Of a stretch of 64,000 nucleotides of DNA, positions 27,144 through 36,148 are shown piece after piece (positions within the stretch are counted from its first letter, which is position 1; every line of letters starts with the position of its first letter). Origin of the DNA: RH-AL1 sp965198715 (GTDB lineage: Bacteria; Pseudomonadota; Alphaproteobacteria; Rhizobiales; Beijerinckiaceae); the NCBI GenBank assembly GCA_965198715.1, contig CBDAPV010000001.1, forward strand, positions 1,612,001 to 1,676,000, in the 5' to 3' direction. The notes below the pieces were generated by a model. It worked only from the letters and a program-made list of their open reading frames with translations. It ran no database searches and was not told where the DNA came from. Made by a program: the position numbers and the translations under genes.

Positions 27144-28055
27144 TCAAGAACGGGTCGCCAGAAGCTCCTCTGCCATGGTGCCGATAAGCGATCGCAGCCA
27201 GCGATGGGCCGGATCGTGGCGATAGCGCACGTGCCACGCCATCTCGACAGGGAAGGTCCCCAAGTCGACGGGTGCGGGTACGACCCGCAACCTTGGATCA
27301 TGGGCAAGACGGTGGCAGATCAGGCGCGGCAGCGTCGCGCAATAGTCGGTGACCGCGACCATTTCGGGAACCGCCAGGAAGTTCGTAACCGAAACCGCGA
27401 CCTCGCGCCGGAGGCCCTGCCGTTCAAGAGCCTTGAAAAGGCCGGCGCGCAGCCGACCAGGCGGCAGCACGTTGACGTGCCTCAGTCGTTCGAACTGCTC
27501 CCGCGAGAGAGTCTCGCCGACGCTTGGATGGTTCGCCCGCACCACGCAGGCAAAGCCGTCGTCCATGAGGTGCTGAACGACGAGATTGTCCGGCGGATCG
27601 ACGATACGTCCCAGGACCATGGCGGTCGTGCCGGATATGACGCCGGTTTCGATCAGGTCGTTGCCGTAAGGCACGAGGCGAAGCTGGATGCCGGGAGCGA
27701 CATCGCCGAGCCTGGCAACGATTGCCGGTGCCAGCACAAATTCGGCATAACCATTCGGCGCGATGGTCATCAGCCGTTCGACCGTGGCCGGATCGAAGTC
27801 CTGCTGGCCGAGCACCGCGTCGTCAATCCTTGCCAACGCCTCGACGATCACCGGCGCAAGCTCCAGCGCGATCGGCGTCGGCTGTATTCCATAGCGTGCG
27901 CGGATGAAGAGCTGATCCTGCATGGTCGTCCGCAGCCGCGCCAGGGCGTTCGAAAGCGCCGGTTGCGTCATCCCCAAACGTTCGGCCGCGCGGGTGACAC
28001 TTCGCTCTTCCATGAGAGCGACGAAGATCGGCATTAGATTGAGATCATACCGCAC
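27144..28055 (-). CDS. LysR-family transcriptional regulator
   Basis: A 303-residue LTTR. The N-terminal helix-turn-helix reads SVTRAAERLGMTQPALSNALARLR near residues 19-42. The effector domain starts near 90 and carries the NodD/LinR-type pattern RYRHDPAHRWLR near the end. It is divergent from the DJ-1/PfpI gene with 210 bases between them, the usual layout of an LTTR and its target. A palindrome TTGAATTCAA lies 24 bases before its start codon. Confidence 0.92.
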   Translation of the reverse strand: MRYDLNLMPIFVALMEERSVTRAAERLGMTQPALSNALARLRTTMQDQLFIRARYGIQPTPIALELAPVIVEALARIDDAVLGQQDFDPATVERLMTIAPNGYAEFVLAPAIVARLGDVAPGIQLRLVPYGNDLIETGVISGTTAMVLGRIVDPPDNLVVQHLMDDGFACVVRANHPSVGETLSREQFERLRHVNVLPPGRLRAGLFKALERQGLRREVAVSVTNFLAVPEMVAVTDYCATLPRLICHRLAHDPRLRVVPAPVDLGTFPVEMAWHVRYRHDPAHRWLRSLIGTMAEELLATRS

Positions 28056-28078
28056 GAGTTATCATCCCGCAAAATATC

Positions 28079-28088
28079 TTGAATTCAA
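28079..28088. promoter_or_regulatory. Palindrome in the LysR / DJ-1 divergent region
   Basis: TTGAATTCAA is a perfect 10-base palindrome in an AT-rich patch that also contains TGATCA (28,090-28,095). It is placed for autoregulation by the LysR protein. Confidence 0.35.
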
Positions 28089-28265
28089 ATGATCAATTTT
28101 CAAAATAAGCTGAGATGACGCATGTTGGGTTCGTCCGCGGCGCGGGCTTTCACCGTGGAAGAGGGCCGCGACGCCGGTGACGCGCCGGCGAACGGCCGTG
28201 CGAACCCGCCAACCAGCGAGGCGCCCTGCCGCCCTTCCAGATCTCGAAGATTAGGAAATGCAACG

Positions 28266-28955
28266 ATGAAAATCCTGATGGTACTGACCTCGCACGACAC
28301 GCTCGGACATACAGGCCGCAAGACCGGGTTCTGGCTGGAGGAGCTTGCCGCTCCCTACTACGTGTTCAAGGACGCCGGTGCGGAGGTCGTCCTGGCGTCG
28401 CCCCGGGGAGGCAAGCCGCCGCTGGACCCCAAGAGCAACGAGCCGAGCTTCCAGACGGACACGACCCGCCGCTTCGAGGCTGATGGTGAGGCGATGTCCG
28501 CGCTGTCGGACACGGCCCGGCTCGATGCCGTCACCCCCGGTGATTTCAGCGCCGTGTTCTATCCCGGCGGACATGGGCCGCTCTGGGACCTCGCCGAAGA
28601 CCCGACCTCGATTGGCTTGATCGAGGCGACGCTTGGGGCGGGCAAGCCAGTCGCCCTCGTCTGCCACGCACCTGGGGTGCTACGCCATGCGAAGGCACCT
28701 GACGGGAAGCCGCTCGTCGCGGGCCGGAACGTCGCCGGCTTCACGAACACCGAGGAGGAAGCAATGGGCCTCACCCAGGTGGTGCCCTTCCTCGTCGAGG
28801 ACGACCTCAAGCGAAACGGCGGCCGGTTTTCAAAGGTCGATGATTTCAAGCCGCACGTCGTGAGCGATGGCCTGCTGATCACAGGCCAGAACCCGGCCTC
28901 GTCCGGACCCGCGGCGAAGGCCCTGATCGAGCAGCTGGTTGTGACGGCAGCCTGA
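28266..28955 (+). CDS. DJ-1/PfpI-family protein (type 1 glutamine amidotransferase-like)
   Basis: A 229-residue protein from ATG 28266 (MKILMVLTSHD). The nucleophile elbow is VCHAPGVL near residue 137. FYPGGHGPLWDL near 97-108 gives the oxyanion region, and an early Glu (near 24-26) completes the Hsp31/PfpI site. The N-terminal HTGRKTGFWLEELA helix marks the subgroup of class I glyoxalase/deglycase-like chaperones. It may detoxify methylglyoxal or protect proteins, and is probably controlled by the divergent LysR protein. Confidence 0.9.
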   Translation: MKILMVLTSHDTLGHTGRKTGFWLEELAAPYYVFKDAGAEVVLASPRGGKPPLDPKSNEPSFQTDTTRRFEADGEAMSALSDTARLDAVTPGDFSAVFYPGGHGPLWDLAEDPTSIGLIEATLGAGKPVALVCHAPGVLRHAKAPDGKPLVAGRNVAGFTNTEEEAMGLTQVVPFLVEDDLKRNGGRFSKVDDFKPHVVSDGLLITGQNPASSGPAAKALIEQLVVTAA

Positions 28956-29370
28956 CCGAACACGCGTGGGAGGTGGTCCTCCGCCTCCCTCGCACGGCCG
29001 GGAGTGATGGGACGCTGACAGTGCTTTCCGATGCGGTGGTCCGCCGCATGGCGTCGCGTCCAAGCCCCCGAAGGATGAGGGTCAGCATGCGGTGGGCACC
29101 CCGGGTATGGCGCGCAACAGGGCGTTGACCGCCCAACGGGCCAAGAGCTTGAGCGGCTGTCGGCCTGGCGCGGTTCGATCGAGGTGGCGCAACGGGAGTA
29201 CGACGCGGTTCACGAGGTCGAGGCGTGATCGTTCGCTGGAGACCAGCTGAACGAAGGTCCGCTTCGAAGCACCGGGTCAAGGTCAAGGGACGGCGGCAGT
29301 TGGCGCAGTGCAGTCCGCCCGCTCTACCGCGTCAGCTGGCCGGAAGCGGAAGGGCTGCTTTGGGCGAGGA
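28956..29370. other. Intergenic gap, possible minus-strand remnant
   Basis: About 415 bases without an intact gene. On the minus strand a fragment reads LVNRVVLPLRHLDRTAPG and LKLLARWAVNALL before a stop, which looks like the end of a lost gene. No family could be assigned. Confidence 0.3.
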
Positions 29371-31004
29371 TCATAAGAAAACGAACCTTACCCGCCCGCC
29401 GCGCCCGTTGCGGTACATCGGATTGTGTTGGAGTCGGTCCAAATTCGCTAGCTCGGCGTCTTGCAGTGCTACCGGCTTAGCGAAGTAAAATCCCTGGCCA
29501 CAGGCAATCCTCGTCGACGAGAGGAGATAGGCCAACTCTTCGTAGCTCTCTACTCCTTCCGCTACCACCCTCATTCCGAGCGGGAGAGCAAGGGAGTCTA
29601 TGACCTTCACGATCGCCTGATTGCGCGGCTTTTTGTGAATATCCGAAATAAAGCAACGGTCAATTTTCAGCTCGTCCGCTGCGATTTCCGCCAACGTCGC
29701 GAGCGAGGAATAGCCCGCGCCAAAATCGTCGATAGAGATCTTGATACCTTCGGCACGCAGCATCGGTAGGACGCTGGTCTTGAAGGCCTCGGCCGCAAGG
29801 AGAGCCTCTTCCGTCAATTCCAGCATTATGCGGTGGGAAAGCCTGGCCGCTCGGATGGCTGCAGCGAAACGGGTCATGAAAGCCGTGTTGGCCGCTTGGC
29901 TCGCCGCCACGTTGAGGCTGATAGCGGCGCTGGAACCGAACGCGTGGTCGACAAGGTCGATCTCCGCAACAACGCGATCGAGAATCGTCATGGTCAGCTC
30001 GTCGAGAAGTCCAAGCTCGATTGCAAGTCGGATGAAATCGCCGGGAGGATTCATGATGCCGTGCTCGTCGCGCCAGCGCAGCAGCACTTCCACGCCGACG
30101 ATCGTGTCAGAACGAAAATCGACTTTCTTCTGGTACGCACAGGCGATCCGTCCGTCCCTCATGGCCTGACGCAGACGCTGCTCGCTCTCCATGCGGCGGG
30201 TCGCGGCGCGGCTCATCGCGACATCGAAGACGCGCACGTCGCCCTTGCCATCGGCCTTGCAGCCGTACATCGCCATGTCCGCCTTGGCGCGTAGCGTCAC
30301 GTAGTCGTCGCCGTCGGCTGGGTAGAGGCTCACACCGATCGACGTCGAAGCGAAGATCTCGAACCCGTCGATCGAGAAGGGCTCGCGAATACGTGCTGAC
30401 AGGCGCCGCACCGCCGCCCTGCTTCGGCCGGCGCCATCGGCGAGAGCACGATCACGAACTCGTCGCCACCCACCCGCGCGAGGATGTCAGTGTCGCGGAT
30501 CGTCTCGGCCATGCGGTCAGAGACCTTGACCAGCAGGCGATCGCCGACCGCATGCCCATAGCAGTCGTTGACGAACTTGAAGTTGTCGAGATCGATGAAC
30601 GCGACGGCGAACGCGCCTGAGCCTTCCCCGATCATGTTGTTCACCGCGGCATCGACGAGCTGGGTCTTCGGCAGACCCGTCAATTCGTCGTAGAAGGCGC
30701 GACGCGCGAGATCCTCCTCGCCGCTGCAGGCTGGCGAGAGCTCGACACTCGTGACCATGACGTAAGTATCGTCTCCCGCCGTGAAGCGGACGACATGGTC
30801 CTTAGGACGAGCCGCCGCCGCGAGCGGACCGATCACGCGACTTTCCGATCCAAGGCGGGAGCGCATCACGTCGTTTGCGAAGAGGATGGCACCATCGCTG
30901 TCGCGGCAGAGCGCCACGCCGAACGGCGCGGCACCGAACGCGGACATGAGCAGGTCCAAACCCGACGCGAGATCAAAAGGCCTTGCCACCAAGGTGTCGC
31001 GCAT
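29371..31004 (-). pseudogene. PAS-GGDEF-EAL c-di-GMP protein split by a single frameshift
   Basis: The 5' part (31,004 to about 30,415) encodes a degenerate PAS region (residues 15-60) and a GGDEF domain with the intact active site ARVGGDEFVIVLS and an upstream RDTD inhibitory site. The 3' part (about 30,411 to 29,371) continues in another frame through the end of the GGDEF domain (ASTSIGVSLYPADG) and a full EAL domain: EVLLRW in place of EALLRW, LELTEE, IDDFGAGYSSL, KIDRCF and VAEGVES. All EAL metal and catalytic residues except the motif's Ala are present. The break is near 30,412-30,420 in a GGGCGGCGG run, consistent with one lost base or a sequencing error. The gene starts eight bases after the HerA-like gene. 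Confidence 0.85.
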
Positions 31005-31012
31005 CGGTCGAC

Positions 31013-32767
31013 TCAGCGCTTCAGGAGCTGCATACGGGCCTGATCGAGACGAAGGCTCGCGCTCACGACGCTCGTCGCCGCGATTTCGTCCGGCGCAGGA
31101 AGCTCTTGCGTCTCACTGACCTGCTCCTTCTCGGTGGAGCAGCGGCGCCAGCGATTGACGACCCCCTGGACGAAGTCGAGCGTGTTCTTGTCAGCGCCGT
31201 TCTGAGTGAAAGGCCGCGCGTGATCGCTTTGAGGCAGCGCCTCTGGCGGCAGACAGCTGAACGTCATGCGCGAAGGGAGCGCGACGGCTTCGCCGAACGC
31301 GATGGCTTCGCGAGTGCCGAGCGTCGGGAGAAAGGCCAGGAGATCCGCCCCTCCGTCGCTGACGGCGGAGCGAAGCAGCGCCTGATCGCGCTCGTTGGCG
31401 GTGCGCATCGCGAGGATCGTCGCGCATTGCGAGAGGATGGTGGGATCAAGCTCCGCCGGGCGCTGCGTGACCAGACCTAGATACACCCCGTACTTGCGGC
31501 CTTCCTTGGCGATGCGCGCAAGGGCGCGCCGGGTTGGCCCGAAAGCCACGGCATGATCCGCCGACGCGTAGCGGTGTGCCTCCTCGCAGACGAAAAGCAG
31601 CGGCACTGCGCCATCGCTCCACATCCCGAAATCGAAGGCCAAACGGCAGAGCACAGAGACCACGGCGTCGGTGACCTCGGCCGGCAATCCGGCGATCTGC
31701 ATCACGGTGATGGGTTTGCCGCGCGCGTCGATCCGGAAGAGATGGCTGAGAAGTTCGGCCATGGTGTCGCCGCCGACGTTGGCGTTGCCGAACATGAATT
31801 CATAGCGGATATCGCCGCTGATGGTCTCCAGGCGACTGGTGAGCCGGTGGTGGTGCATGCGCAAGGCGCGGTTTTCGAGCTTGCCCATCCGCTCGTCGAT
31901 GAGAGCGATGAGATCCTGCAGAAGGTAAGGGACTGGTGTGTCGACGGTGTAGCCGACAGACCGGCGATCTGCGCGCCGCAGGGCGAGCCGGTCGGAGGCA
32001 CTTTTGTATTGAAGGTATCGGGCTTTGGCGAGCGGGATGAGCTCGGCCAAGATCTCGGTCTCCTCTTCGGACCCTCCACGGCCGCCGAAGATCACGTCGA
32101 CGATTTCCTCGAAGTTGAACAGCCAGAACGGCAGGCGAGAGGAGCGCGGCGAAATCACATTGGCGAGTTCACCGAAGCAGCGGCCGTACTCGTTATGGCA
32201 GTCGATCGTGAACACGCGCAGGTCGTCGCGGGCTGCGAGGATCTCGCGCAGCAGCACCGCCACAGCGCTTGATTTGCCGACGCCGGTTGAGCCGAGAATG
32301 GCGAAGTGGCGCTGGATAAGTCGGTTCACGTCGAGGCGCGCCTCGATCGTCGCATCCTGGTAAAGATGCCCGATTCCGATCGTCGCGGACGTCGGCATTT
32401 CGAAGATCGATCGGATCTCCGCGTGGCTCAGCAGGCTCGTCTCGTCGCCGAGCGACGGGTAGGTTGCAAGGCCACGCATGAAGGAAGGCGGCGATCCGGC
32501 GCCCTCGCGCAATTCGCCGATGAGGTCAACAGCCGCGGAACGTAGCCTCGCAACGCCGTCCTCGACGATGCTCGTCACTTCGGTGATCATGCCTACGAGA
32601 CGGCTGTGCGTAGTGCTGACTGCTAGGAAGGTTCCGACTGTGGTCCGAGGCGATGACCCGCTTACGGGCGCTTCGGAAGCATGGAGCCTGACCATGGCCC
32701 TTGACCCCTTGACTGAAGCCACCCAACCGATCACCGCATTAAGCGTCTGTCCGCTGTTCAGATCCAC
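31013..32767 (-). CDS. HerA-like ATPase (DUF87/FtsK-HerA superfamily)
   Basis: A 584-residue hexameric-type ATPase. Residues 1-100 form a beta-barrel HAS-like domain (GWVASVKGSRAMVRL). The Walker A motif GSTGVGKSS is near 159-167 and the Walker B LLFVCEEAHRY near 400. The arginine-rich segment after it (RIAKEGRKYGVYLGLVTQRP) is the HerA signature with sensor residues. HerA pumps DNA and usually pairs with NurA nuclease or, in defence systems, with Sir2 or nuclease partners. Here no nuclease is adjacent; the next gene, eight bases on, encodes a c-di-GMP enzyme. IS630 has inserted 160 bases upstream of its start. Confidence 0.9.
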   Translation of the reverse strand: MDLNSGQTLNAVIGWVASVKGSRAMVRLHASEAPVSGSSPRTTVGTFLAVSTTHSRLVGMITEVTSIVEDGVARLRSAAVDLIGELREGAGSPPSFMRGLATYPSLGDETSLLSHAEIRSIFEMPTSATIGIGHLYQDATIEARLDVNRLIQRHFAILGSTGVGKSSAVAVLLREILAARDDLRVFTIDCHNEYGRCFGELANVISPRSSRLPFWLFNFEEIVDVIFGGRGGSEEETEILAELIPLAKARYLQYKSASDRLALRRADRRSVGYTVDTPVPYLLQDLIALIDERMGKLENRALRMHHHRLTSRLETISGDIRYEFMFGNANVGGDTMAELLSHLFRIDARGKPITVMQIAGLPAEVTDAVVSVLCRLAFDFGMWSDGAVPLLFVCEEAHRYASADHAVAFGPTRRALARIAKEGRKYGVYLGLVTQRPAELDPTILSQCATILAMRTANERDQALLRSAVSDGGADLLAFLPTLGTREAIAFGEAVALPSRMTFSCLPPEALPQSDHARPFTQNGADKNTLDFVQGVVNRWRRCSTEKEQVSETQELPAPDEIAATSVVSASLRLDQARMQLLKR

Positions 32768-32927
32768 ATCCGTCTCCCATTCCCTTCAAGCGTGGACCGT
32801 TCTCCTTGCCGTTGCGTAAATCAAACGGAGCCATTGCTTAAAGCCTTAATTTTCGGTTGGGAGCGTGACGCAAATTTCTCACACTCGTTTGCGATAACTG
32901 CTGTAAAAGCACATGGTTGATGTGGCG

Positions 32928-34004
32928 CTAGTGCACTGACTCTGACGGATGGTTCACAGCGAGCTTTGTCTTGATCGCCTTCGCGGTGGCTATCCAAACG
33001 AAGGGCTTGGGGCTTTTGTTGGTTGCGGCGATGTAGCGGGTGATGGTCTTTTCGAGGTCGTCGACGGAGCGGAAGACGCCGCGCTTCAGGCTTTGTCGGG
33101 TGAGCCTGGAGAAGAAGCCCTCGACAGCGTTGAGCCACGAGCACGAGGTCGGTGTGAAGTGGAATGTCCATCGCGGATGCGCCGCGAGCCAAGCCAGCAC
33201 CTCGGGGTGCTTGTGGGCGGCGTAGTTGTCGAGGATGGCGTGGATGACCTTGCCTGGCGGCACGGATCGCTCGACGGTCGCGAGGAAGCCGATGAATTCC
33301 TGGTGCCGGTGGCGAGGCACGCAGCGGCCAATGACCTTGCCTTCGAGCACGCTGAGCGCCGCGAACAGGGTCGTGGTGCCATTGCGCTTGTAGTCGTGAG
33401 TGAAGGTCGCGCACTTGCCCCGCTTCATCGGCAAGCCGGGCTGGGTACGGTCGAGCGCTTGGATCTGACTCTTTTCGTCGATGGAGACCACCACGGCATG
33501 GCGCGGCGGGTTCATGTAGAGGCCGACGACATCGTCGAGCTTGGCGGCGAAGTCGGGATCGGTCGAGCGCTTGAAGGTCCTGATGCGATGCGGCTGCAGC
33601 CCGTGAGCGGACCAGATGCGTTGGACGGTTCGCAGCGACAGGTCCATCGCCTTGGCCATGGCGCGGCCGGTCCAGTGCGTGACGGCACCGGGCGGCGCCT
33701 GCAAGGTGCGCTCGACGACGGCGTGGACCTTGGCCTGCGGCACCGGCGGGATGCCGGGCGGCCGTGTCTTGTCGCGCAGCAGACCTTCCAGGCCTTCCTC
33801 GGCGTAGCGCTGCTGCCAGCGCCACACCATGGGTCGGCTGACGCCGACCCGGTTGGCAATCTTCAAAACCGGCAGATGATCTGCCGAGGCAAGAACGATC
33901 TGCGCCCGTTGCACATGCTTCACGGGGCGGCGGCGATCCTCGATGACATCGCGCAACCCAGCACGATCTCGAGCCGACAGGAGAAGCGAGACGGTCTGTG
34001 CCAT
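32928..34004 (-). CDS. IS630-family transposase (intact)
   Basis: 358 residues from ATG 34004 (MAQTVSLLLSARDR). The N-terminal helix-turn-helix (KIANRVGVSRPMVWRWQQRY) is followed by the DDE catalytic core: VSIDEKSQ for the first Asp, AILDNYAAHKHPE for the second, and SWLNAVEGFFS for the Glu. The frame is uninterrupted, so the element may be active. The stop codon TAG at 32,928-32,930 lies outside the terminal repeat: it is made of the duplicated TA and one host base. Confidence 0.95.
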   Translation of the reverse strand: MAQTVSLLLSARDRAGLRDVIEDRRRPVKHVQRAQIVLASADHLPVLKIANRVGVSRPMVWRWQQRYAEEGLEGLLRDKTRPPGIPPVPQAKVHAVVERTLQAPPGAVTHWTGRAMAKAMDLSLRTVQRIWSAHGLQPHRIRTFKRSTDPDFAAKLDDVVGLYMNPPRHAVVVSIDEKSQIQALDRTQPGLPMKRGKCATFTHDYKRNGTTTLFAALSVLEGKVIGRCVPRHRHQEFIGFLATVERSVPPGKVIHAILDNYAAHKHPEVLAWLAAHPRWTFHFTPTSCSWLNAVEGFFSRLTRQSLKRGVFRSVDDLEKTITRYIAATNKSPKPFVWIATAKAIKTKLAVNHPSESVH

Positions 34005-34061
34005 CTCCGATGACTCGCACGGATCAAACGACACGTGAATCCTATGATCGCGTCAGTGCAC
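32931..34061. mobile_element. IS630-family insertion sequence, complete copy
   Basis: Perfect 10-base terminal inverted repeats GTGCACTGAC (32,931-32,940) and GTCAGTGCAC (34,052-34,061) are flanked on both sides by TA (32,929-32,930 and 34,062-34,063), the classic IS630/Tc1 target. The length is 1,131 bases. It separates the HerA operon from an IS1380 scar. Confidence 0.93.
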
Positions 34062-34097
34062 TAGAAAGCTTAGGATTTTCGGATCAAGTCCGGGCCG

Positions 34098-34244
34098 GCA
34101 ATCAAGCTCGCCTGCGGGCGGCTGCCGGACAGTGGCGATTACCTCTGCTTGCAGTCGACTCTGTCGCGGCTCGAGAACGCACCGGGCCTGCGTGACGTGA
34201 TCCGCCTGACCTACGCGATCGTCGAGGCCTGGCTCGACTCCTAA
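34098..34244 (+). pseudogene. IS1380-family transposase fragment
   Basis: The frame reads IKLACGRLPDSGDYL, then QSTLSRLENAPGLRDVIR and a stop after TYAIVEAWLDS. This is a conserved N-terminal block of IS1380-family transposases (ACGR..G....Q.T.SRLENAP). About 48 residues remain, with no start and no catalytic core. It abuts the truncated aldehyde dehydrogenase. Confidence 0.75.
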
Positions 34245-34250
34245 CCAGCA

Positions 34251-35435
34251 CGGAAGAACCTGAATCGTTGGATGCGACCGCAACGTCGCCCGGCGAACTT
34301 CCCGTTCGGCCTGCTCGGCGCCCGCGCCAGCGTCGTCCAGACGCCGAAGGGCGTCATCGGTATCGTCTCGCCCTGGAACGCGCCCTATACGCTGGCGATC
34401 GGCCCGGCCGCCGCGGCGATCGCGGCCGGGAACCGCGTCATGCTCAAGACATCCGAGTTCGCGCCGGCAACCGGAGAGTTGATCCATCAGCTCGTCGTCA
34501 AGTCCTTCGACACGCTCGAACTCGGCGTTTTCTCGGGAGGGCCCGACGTCGGCGCGGCCTTCACCAAGCTCAGGTTCGACCATCTCTTCTTCACCGGCAA
34601 CGGCCGCATCGGGCGCGAGGTCGCCATCGCAGCGGCCGCCAACCTGGTGCCGGTCACGCTCGAACTCGGCGGCAAGTCGCCCGTCATCGTGGGGCGGTCG
34701 GCGAACCTCGACCGGGCCTGCGAGAAGATCGTCTTCGGCAAGATGGTCAACGCCGGCCAGATCTGCATCGCGCCCGATTACGTCCTCGTGCCGAGGGAGC
34801 TCGAGGCGGCCTTTGTCGAAGGCTGCGTCTCCGCCGCGCGCCGCCTGTTCCCCAAGCCGACCTCGAACGTCGACTACACGCCGATCATCAGCAAGCCGAG
34901 GTACGAACGGCTGCAGTCGCTCGTCGCGGACGCGAAGCGAAGCGGCGCCAAGGTCACGGTCGTCGACGACCCGCAGCCCTCGCCCGGATCGCTGCGCATG
35001 CCGCTCCACATCGTGCAGGACGCGGGCAAGAACATGGTCGCCATGCAGGAGGAGATCTTCGGGCCCATCCTGCCCGTGCTGCCCTACGACACGCTGGAGG
35101 AGGCGATTTCGATCATCAATGCGGGGACCGAGCCCCTGGCCTTGTACTACTTCGGGAGCGACGTGGCGGAGAAGTCCCACGTGCTGGCGCATACGAGGAG
35201 CGGCGGCGTGACGTTCAACGACACGCACCAGCACTACCTCCAGGAGGAACTGCCGTTCGGCGGCGTGGGGACGTCCGGCACCGGCAGCTACCACGGCCAC
35301 GACGGCTTCCTGGAATTCAGCCATCCGCGCGCGGTCTTCGACCAGACCTCGGTCGACGTCTTCAAGATGATCGGCCTCAAGCCGCCCTACGGCAAGCGCC
35401 TGGACCGCTTCCTGGCGTCCCAGATCAAGGCTTGA
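34251..35435 (+). pseudogene. Aldehyde dehydrogenase lacking its N terminus (coniferyl aldehyde DH-like)
   Basis: The sequence begins mid-protein: KNLNRWMRPQRR, which in full-length relatives lies about 90 residues in. From there the enzyme is complete: the fold motif SPWNAPYTLAIGP, FTGNGRIGRE (NAD site), the catalytic Glu in ELGGKSP, the catalytic Cys in NAGQICIAPDYV, and the C-terminal EEIFGPILPV. A start at ATG 34272 could still give a 387-residue product, but it would lack part of the NAD-binding fold. The loss occurs at the boundary with the IS1380 scar, so a transposition-linked deletion is likely. The WMRPQRR segment points to the coniferyl aldehyde dehydrogenase group. Confidence 0.8.
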
Positions 35436-35438
35436 CCG

Positions 35439-35687
35439 GTCCGCTTCGGCGGCGGTGAGCCCGACGGTGCGCAACTCGCCGAGATCGGCGCGATCATCGA
35501 TGCCGCCGGCATCCGCGCGACCGTCACCTCGACCTACGCGCTCGACGCCGTCGCGTCGGCCTACGACGCGCTCGGCGGCGGCCACACGCGAGGCAAGCTC
35601 GTCGTGACGACCGGATCGCTGATCTCCGCAAGGGTCTGGCGAGACATCGGGAGCATCGAGCGGCGGCTCTGGCGGCTTGAAGCGTAG
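35439..35687 (+). pseudogene. C-terminal scar of a zinc-type quinone oxidoreductase/alcohol dehydrogenase
   Basis: The frame reads DGAQLAEIGAIIDAAGIRA, then YALDAVASAYDALGGGHTRG and KLVVTT before a further stretch and a stop. This is the last ~60 residues of the NADPH:quinone reductase branch of medium-chain dehydrogenases. Nothing of the catalytic or cofactor domains is left. It starts right after the aldehyde dehydrogenase stop, so a second deletion joined them. Confidence 0.7.
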
Positions 35688-35706
35688 AACCACCATGGAG
35701 TTTAAA

Positions 35707-35994
35707 ATGTCGGCTTACTTCATACTCGATATGACCGTCGTGGATCCGGACAAACTTCAGGAGTACGGCAACCGCGTCCTAGCGCTGGCGCAGAAGCACG
35801 GCGGAGAGTTCATCGTCCAGAGTACCGACAACGAGGCGGTCGAAGGGCAATGGCGACCGCAGGTCCTTGCCATCGTGCGCTATCCCAACCGGCAGGCGAT
35901 CCACGACCTGTACGACGATCCCGACTACGCTCCCCTGAAGAAGTTGCGGCACGAAGGCGCCGTCACGAACGCGCTCATCGTCGACGGGTTGTAG
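35707..35994 (+). CDS. DUF1330 family protein
   Basis: A 95-residue protein from ATG 35707 (MSAYFILDMTV), with GGAG six bases upstream; ATG 35695 lacks such a site. It is a ferredoxin-like alpha/beta barrel half with the DUF1330 pattern: a Y-rich start, GGEFIVQS near residue 38, and FYDDPDY-like DLYDDPDYAPLKKLR near 68-82. The family is related to Dabb/EthD monooxygenase-like proteins, and its function is unknown. It lies beside the decayed oxidoreductase genes. Confidence 0.88.
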   Translation: MSAYFILDMTVVDPDKLQEYGNRVLALAQKHGGEFIVQSTDNEAVEGQWRPQVLAIVRYPNRQAIHDLYDDPDYAPLKKLRHEGAVTNALIVDGL

Positions 35995-36148
35995 CCGATA
36001 GACGAGGCTGCCCTCCACGCGAACCGGTCACTCATCACGCCCGTAAGCCGAGCCGTCCCCGACGGACCGTCCTCCCTCCGCCGCGGCGACCACCCGCGTG
36101 CGCAAAAACCTCATGGACGGCGGCGGCGCCGTCGGCGAAGACGGCGGC

